Source: Deltaproteobacteria bacterium
Lineage (GTDB): Bacteria > Desulfobacterota > Desulfobacteria > Desulfobacterales > Desulfobacteraceae
Reading direction: 5' to 3'
Length of the DNA stretch: 19,453 nucleotides
Assembly: GCA_019314105.1 (NCBI GenBank)
Contig: JAFCZY010000002.1
Location: 1-19,453, forward strand
In this document: positions 16,455-19,453 of the stretch, one piece after another
Position numbering within the stretch: position 1 is the stretch's first letter
Layout of the letters: each line of letters begins with the position of its first letter
Notes under the pieces: generated by a model
Database searches by the model: none
The model's input: only the letters and a program-made list of their open reading frames with translations
What the model was told of the DNA's origin: nothing
Translations under genes and position numbers: made by a program

Positions 16455-17327
16455 TTAAAGCCCTGCGCAGTCCAGAATCGCAGGCAACCGGTCTTCCCAA
16501 CCTGAAGCAGAAATCTTTATCCCTGCCACTTCAGTTTTGAGTTCTTTGATCATCTCTCCGGCGATATGGATACATTCCGTTTCTCTATCCTTTGCTTTCC
16601 GGATCCGGGTAATCAATGCCTCAGACAGTTTTGAACCAGGGTCATTAATGGAAATATAACGGGCCATGCCCACATTTTTCAACATAAAAACTGTGGCAAT
16701 CACCGGAACATTCAATGATTTAAATTTATTTAAGATTTGAGTATAGTAGGCAATATCAAAAACAGGCGGCACCATTATATATTGTGCACCCGCGTCTACT
16801 TTTGCTTTAGCGGTTTTAAGTTCTTCTTCAAGATGATCGTCATCCCGGATGGGTTGAACCTGGCATCCTGTGAAAAATTCAGGTTTTCCTTTTAATTCAA
16901 AACCGGCAAGGTCTGTCCCTTTCAGAAGAGAGTGAACCATACCCAGCAGGTCTAATTCACCGAGGTCATCAACCAGTTTTGCATCCTGATGATCACCATG
17001 GGCAATATTCTCTCCCTGAACAACCAATAAATTATGAATACCAAGAACATGGGCGGCCAGCATATCTCCCTGTATGGCCATCCGGTTACGGTCCCGTCCA
17101 TAAATATGGATCATCGGTTCCAGCCCCTGCTGCCGTATAATCGCACCACCGGCCAGGGCACTCATGTGCATGACACCATTGTCCATATCAGGAATCACAA
17201 CTGCATCTATTCGTGATTTAAGATGCCTCACATTTGTCACAAGATCTGATATGTCGACTCCTTTAGGGGTGTTCATTTCAGCAAGTATGACAAACTCCTC
17301 TTTTGAGAATTTAGTTTGAAGAGTCAT
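16455..17327 (-). CDS. Divergent methylenetetrahydrofolate reductase-like protein (MetF-like 2)
   Basis: This 290-residue MTHFR-fold protein is the first gene of the HdrA cluster. It shares the framework of MetF-like 1: GRDRNRMAIQGDM beside RDRNRLAMQSD, VGMARY beside AGMARY, and a closing SGWEDRLPAIL beside IEWEEKVPQIV. It diverges at active-site landmarks. The PP of EVGPP is changed (AEMNTPKG, with Glu17 retained), and the flavin-contact GD becomes Gly105-Glu106 in VVQGENIAHGDH. It may be a second catalytic subunit with different substrate or flavin chemistry, or a structural partner; the sequence cannot decide. AAGGAAT lies 9 bases before ATG, and a strong promoter lies about 40 bp further up. 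hdrA follows after 78 bp. Confidence 0.85.
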   Translation of the reverse strand: MTLQTKFSKEEFVILAEMNTPKGVDISDLVTNVRHLKSRIDAVVIPDMDNGVMHMSALAGGAIIRQQGLEPMIHIYGRDRNRMAIQGDMLAAHVLGIHNLLVVQGENIAHGDHQDAKLVDDLGELDLLGMVHSLLKGTDLAGFELKGKPEFFTGCQVQPIRDDDHLEEELKTAKAKVDAGAQYIMVPPVFDIAYYTQILNKFKSLNVPVIATVFMLKNVGMARYISINDPGSKLSEALITRIRKAKDRETECIHIAGEMIKELKTEVAGIKISASGWEDRLPAILDCAGL

Positions 17328-17367
17328 TCGTATTATTCCTTTTTATTTTCTATAAGCTTAATATTAC

Positions 17368-17396
17368 CGTATAATTACAGCTTAAAATGCTGTCAA
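17368..17396 (-). promoter_or_regulatory. Promoter of the metF2-hdrA-mvhD-metV-metF1 operon
   Basis: On the minus strand, a perfect -35 TTGACA (17391-17396) is followed after 17 bp by TATACG (17368-17373). A short leader of about 30-35 bases would follow. A short inverted repeat CAGC-N7-GCTG (17378-17392) overlaps the -35 box and could be an operator, though it is too short to be persuasive. Confidence 0.6.
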
Positions 17397-17525
17397 AAAT
17401 CACATCGATTTTTAACAGAAATCATGCCAAAAACAGGGATAACATGATTCAAGATTAAAAACAATCAGTTAATATAAAAGTTTTTGTATCATTTATTAGG
17501 GAATCAATTTTTTAGAAGCTTTTTG

Positions 17526-17568
17526 AAAAAAAGTTAGAAAATTCTCAAGATTTTGCTAATCTTCTAAC
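17526..17568 (-). terminator. Minus-strand terminator-like hairpin upstream of the metF2 promoter
   Basis: Read on the minus strand, GTTAGAAGATT (17558-17568) pairs with AATTTTCTAAC (17533-17543) with one G-U pair and a 14-base loop, followed directly by a run of seven T. It is upstream of the operon promoter, so it may insulate the operon from read-through. The remainder of the 17328-17687 gap is AT-rich and, apart from the two promoters, shows nothing I can name. Confidence 0.5.
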
Positions 17569-17635
17569 CTTTTGATTAAACAATGAAAATATTTTTTTAT
17601 AGACATTAGCCTTCAAAAATAGGTATTTATATCTA

Positions 17636-17664
17636 TTGACAAGCCTATTCTAATTTATTAAAAA
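17636..17664 (+). promoter_or_regulatory. Candidate promoter of the 77-residue protein gene
   Basis: A perfect TTGACA (17636-17641) is followed after 17 bp by TAAAAA (17659-17664), a poor -10 box lacking the final T. It lies about 23 bp before the gene start, so the leader would be short but would include the ribosome binding site. Confidence 0.35.
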
Positions 17665-17687
17665 ATTATATTTTAGGAGTGATCATT

Positions 17688-17921
17688 ATGAAAACGAATC
17701 CAAAAAAAGTGACTATTGTCTTAAACAACGGTTATCAATTAACTGGTGAAGTTAATATACTGAGTTTTGACAGATTTTCTGATTTTATAGAAACACATAC
17801 TGCGAAACATATAAAATTATTCAATGTAATAATCGGTGATACTCCATCAGAACCATCGTCAAATTTTTATCTAATCCCAAAAGAGAATGTTCTTTATTAT
17901 GAACCGATTGATAAAAATTAG
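17688..17921 (+). CDS. Small uncharacterised beta-rich protein (DUF6812-like)
   Basis: The protein has 77 residues and no signal peptide or membrane segment. The ATG at 17688 is chosen because AGGAG lies 8 bases before it; a GTG three codons earlier is part of the ribosome-binding region. The pattern VTIVLNNGYQLTGEV, a middle segment RFSDFIE...HIKLFNVII, and a closing strand FYLIPKENVLYYEP suggests a small five-stranded Sm/SH3-like barrel. It recalls the DUF6812 type from memory; this is not a database result. Function is unknown. It stands alone, between the operon promoter region and a convergent tRNA gene. Confidence 0.7.
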   Translation: MKTNPKKVTIVLNNGYQLTGEVNILSFDRFSDFIETHTAKHIKLFNVIIGDTPSEPSSNFYLIPKENVLYYEPIDKN

Positions 17922-18011
17922 GTTGATGGTTTTTGCTATTTTTTTCTCCAAAAGAAATAATAAAAACTCGGTGCAATTTTGATCGAATTATAGAGGTTTG
18001 AGGCGAGACAT

Positions 18012-18046
18012 AAAAAAAAGCCAATAAGCGAAAACGCCTATCAGCT
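18012..18046 (-). terminator. Intrinsic terminator of tRNA-Lys (possibly bidirectional)
   Basis: On the minus strand, AGCTGATAGGCG (18035-18046) pairs with CGCTTATTGGCT (18019-18030), 12 bp with three G-U pairs, around a four-base loop. A run of T (complement of 18012-18018) follows directly. It starts 10 bases after the tRNA CCA end. The plus-strand side is followed by TTGTTTTCT, so it may also end transcription of the convergent small gene. Confidence 0.75.
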
Positions 18047-18056
18047 TTGTTTTCTA

Positions 18057-18132
18057 TGGTGGGCCGTCAGGGAGTCGAACCCGGGACCTACTGATTAAGA
18101 GTCAGTTGCTCTACCAGTTGAGCTAACGGCCC
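18057..18132 (-). tRNA. tRNA-Lys (anticodon CUU)
   Basis: Read on the minus strand, a full cloverleaf is present: acceptor stem GGGCCGT/ACGGCCC, D-arm GCTC/GAGC, anticodon stem ACTGA/TCAGT with loop CTCTTAA (anticodon CUU, reading AAG), and T-loop TTCGACT. Discriminator A and an encoded CCA end at 18057. The T-stem CCGGG/CCCTG has one C-U mismatch at 50:64. It is a single-gene unit with its own terminator, opposite in direction to hemL. Confidence 0.96.
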
Positions 18133-18224
18133 ATAAAATTAACGCAGTGAATCTAACAGCCAATCTTAAATAAATGTTTATAAGTGATGAAATAATGATT
18201 TTTTAATACTGTAAGGAATAAAAT

Positions 18225-19453
18225 ATGTCTAGAATAAAATCAGAAAATCTTTTCAGAGAAGCCCAAAAGTTAATCCCCGGTGGGGTAAATTCTCCGGTAA
18301 GAGCCTGTGGCTCTGTGGGAGGGCAACCAATATTTATCGAAAAGGGAGATAAATCAAGGATTTATGATGTGGATGGAAACGAATATATTGATTACGTGCT
18401 TTCCTGGGGGCCTTTGATTTTAGGACACAGACCTCCAAGTGTTATAGAAGCTTTAAAAAAAGTGCTTGAAACCGGCACCAGTTTTGGCGCACCCACTGAG
18501 CTTGAAACAGATCTTGCTCGTCTTGTGATTGATATGGTGCCGTCGGTGGAAAAAATAAGAATGGTGAATTCCGGTACGGAAGCGACCATGAGTGCGATCC
18601 GCCTTGCCCGGGGATATACCGGCAGAGATATTATTATAAAGTTTGACGGGTGTTATCATGGCCATGCGGATACGCTTCTTGTCGCAGCAGGATCAGGCGT
18701 CGCAACCCTGGATATTCCTGGAAGCCCGGGTGTGCCTGAGTCTGTTATTTCACACACCTTATCCTTGAAATTTAATGATATCGAGGGATTTATAAAAATT
18801 ATGGAAGAAAAGGGGGATAAGGTTGCCGGCGTCATACTTGAACCGGTTGTCGGAAACATGGGGATGGTAACCCCTGTAGACGGCTTTCTTGAAACATTGC
18901 GGGAATATACTTTGAAATTTGGCTCGGTCTTAATTTTTGATGAAGTGATGACAGGATTCAGGGTGGCGAAGGGCTCTGCCCAGGGATTGTTTGGTATCAC
19001 ACCGGATCTGTCCTGTTTCGGCAAGGTAATTGGCGGTGGTCTGCCGGTTGGGGCTTATGGCGGTCGAAGCGACATCATGGATCAGATCGCACCTGTTGGA
19101 AGTGTGTACCAGGCAGGAACGCTTTCCGGCAATCCATTGGCAATGGCAGCGGGGATTGCCACCCTGAAAGAACTTCAAAACAATGGTGTATATGAAGCAC
19201 TTGATCATAAGACCGGGAAGTTGATGAATGGGTTGCAGTCTGCCGCAGACGATGCTGGAATCAGTTTGAAAACCGATCATGTGGGATCCATGGCCGGGTT
19301 CTTTTTTTCAGATGAAGATGTTCATGATTTTGACGATGTTAAAAAGTGTGATCTGGACCGATTTGCAAGATTTTACAGATTTATGCTTACCAAGGGTGTG
19401 TACCTTGCCCCGTCACAATTTGAAGCCTGTTTTGTTTCTCTGGCCCATTCAGA
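18225..19453 (+). CDS. hemL: Glutamate-1-semialdehyde 2,1-aminomutase, 3' end outside window
   Basis: This PLP enzyme of the C5 tetrapyrrole pathway converts glutamate-1-semialdehyde to 5-aminolevulinate in the cytoplasm. About 409 residues are visible and the frame runs off the edge, so only a short C-terminal piece is missing (family about 425-430). Landmarks are the N-terminal [28 protein letters not shown] (115-130) for PLP phosphate, DGCYHGHAD, Asp239 in FDEVMTGFR, and the Schiff-base Lys267 in [17 protein letters not shown]. The start has AAGGA 7 bases upstream; the rest of the 92-bp gap to the tRNA shows nothing definite. Haem, sirohaem and corrinoid supply fits a sulfate reducer or acetyl-CoA-pathway anaerobe. 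Confidence 0.95.
   Translation, partial: MSRIKSENLFREAQKLIPGGVNSPVRACGSVGGQPIFIEKGDKSRIYDVDGNEYIDYVLSWGPLILGHRPPSVIEALKKVLETGTSFGAPTELETDLARLVIDMVPSVEKIRMVNSGTEATMSAIRLARGYTGRDIIIKFDGCYHGHADTLLVAAGSGVATLDIPGSPGVPESVISHTLSLKFNDIEGFIKIMEEKGDKVAGVILEPVVGNMGMVTPVDGFLETLREYTLKFGSVLIFDEVMTGFRVAKGSAQGLFGITPDLSCFGKVIGGGLPVGAYGGRSDIMDQIAPVGSVYQAGTLSGNPLAMAAGIATLKELQNNGVYEALDHKTGKLMNGLQSAADDAGISLKTDHVGSMAGFFFSDEDVHDFDDVKKCDLDRFARFYRFMLTKGVYLAPSQFEACFVSLAHS

Noticed and set aside
17328..17687. Possible riboswitch in the leader of the metF2 operon
   Set aside because: The predicted transcription start leaves only about 30-35 leader bases, and I see no conserved core of a known class (SAM, THF or cobalamin).
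1..19453. Mobile elements, CRISPR arrays, long direct repeats
   Set aside because: I found no transposase, integrase, repeat-spacer pattern or terminal inverted repeats on reading through the window.

Overview
The window is a chromosomal stretch from an anaerobic bacterium. It most resembles a sulfate-reducing member of the Desulfobacterota (Desulfobacteraceae type, e.g. Desulfobacter, Desulfobacula or Desulfobacterium relatives). The basis is AT-rich DNA with deltaproteobacterial-style genes, an HdrA/MvhD/MetV/MetF redox cluster of the Wood-Ljungdahl methyl branch, and neighbouring TCA-type enzymes. The genus is inference; no rRNA gene is present. I see no insertion sequence, CRISPR array or prophage.

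Left part (1-6.6 kb): the C-terminal end of a TetR-type regulator; an AcnA-type aconitase (+); a convergent leucyl aminopeptidase PepA (-); and, divergent from it, an NAD-type malic enzyme (+). GC-rich hairpins lie in both convergent gaps (acnA/pepA, and malic enzyme/kinase).

Central part (6.69-17.33 kb, all minus strand): nine tightly packed genes that look like one transcription unit read right to left. The metabolic half is MetF-like protein 2 - giant HdrA - MvhD - MetV - MetF-like protein 1. Its junctions include a TAATG overlap (hdrA/mvhD) and an ATGA overlap (metV/metF1). A good promoter (TTGACA, 17 bp, TATACG) lies just upstream. This half is predicted to form a methylene-/methyl-tetrahydrofolate redox complex in which electrons pass through flavins and Fe-S clusters of HdrA/MvhD/MetV. 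There are no hdrB, hdrC or hydrogenase genes here. The signalling half follows without a visible terminator: a stand-alone receiver, an ACT-repeat protein without a kinase domain, a PAS-PAS histidine kinase and a REC-PAS histidine kinase. It is a candidate regulatory module for the same pathway.

Right part (17.33-19.45 kb): an AT-rich intergenic region with the operon promoter and a minus-strand terminator-like hairpin; a 77-residue protein of a small beta-rich type (+); tRNA-Lys(CUU) (-) with its own terminator; and hemL (+), truncated by the window end.

The most interesting content is the HdrA-centred cluster. It has a tandem HdrA with an altered Fe-S motif, two unlike MetF paralogues, and a linked ACT-protein/two-component module.
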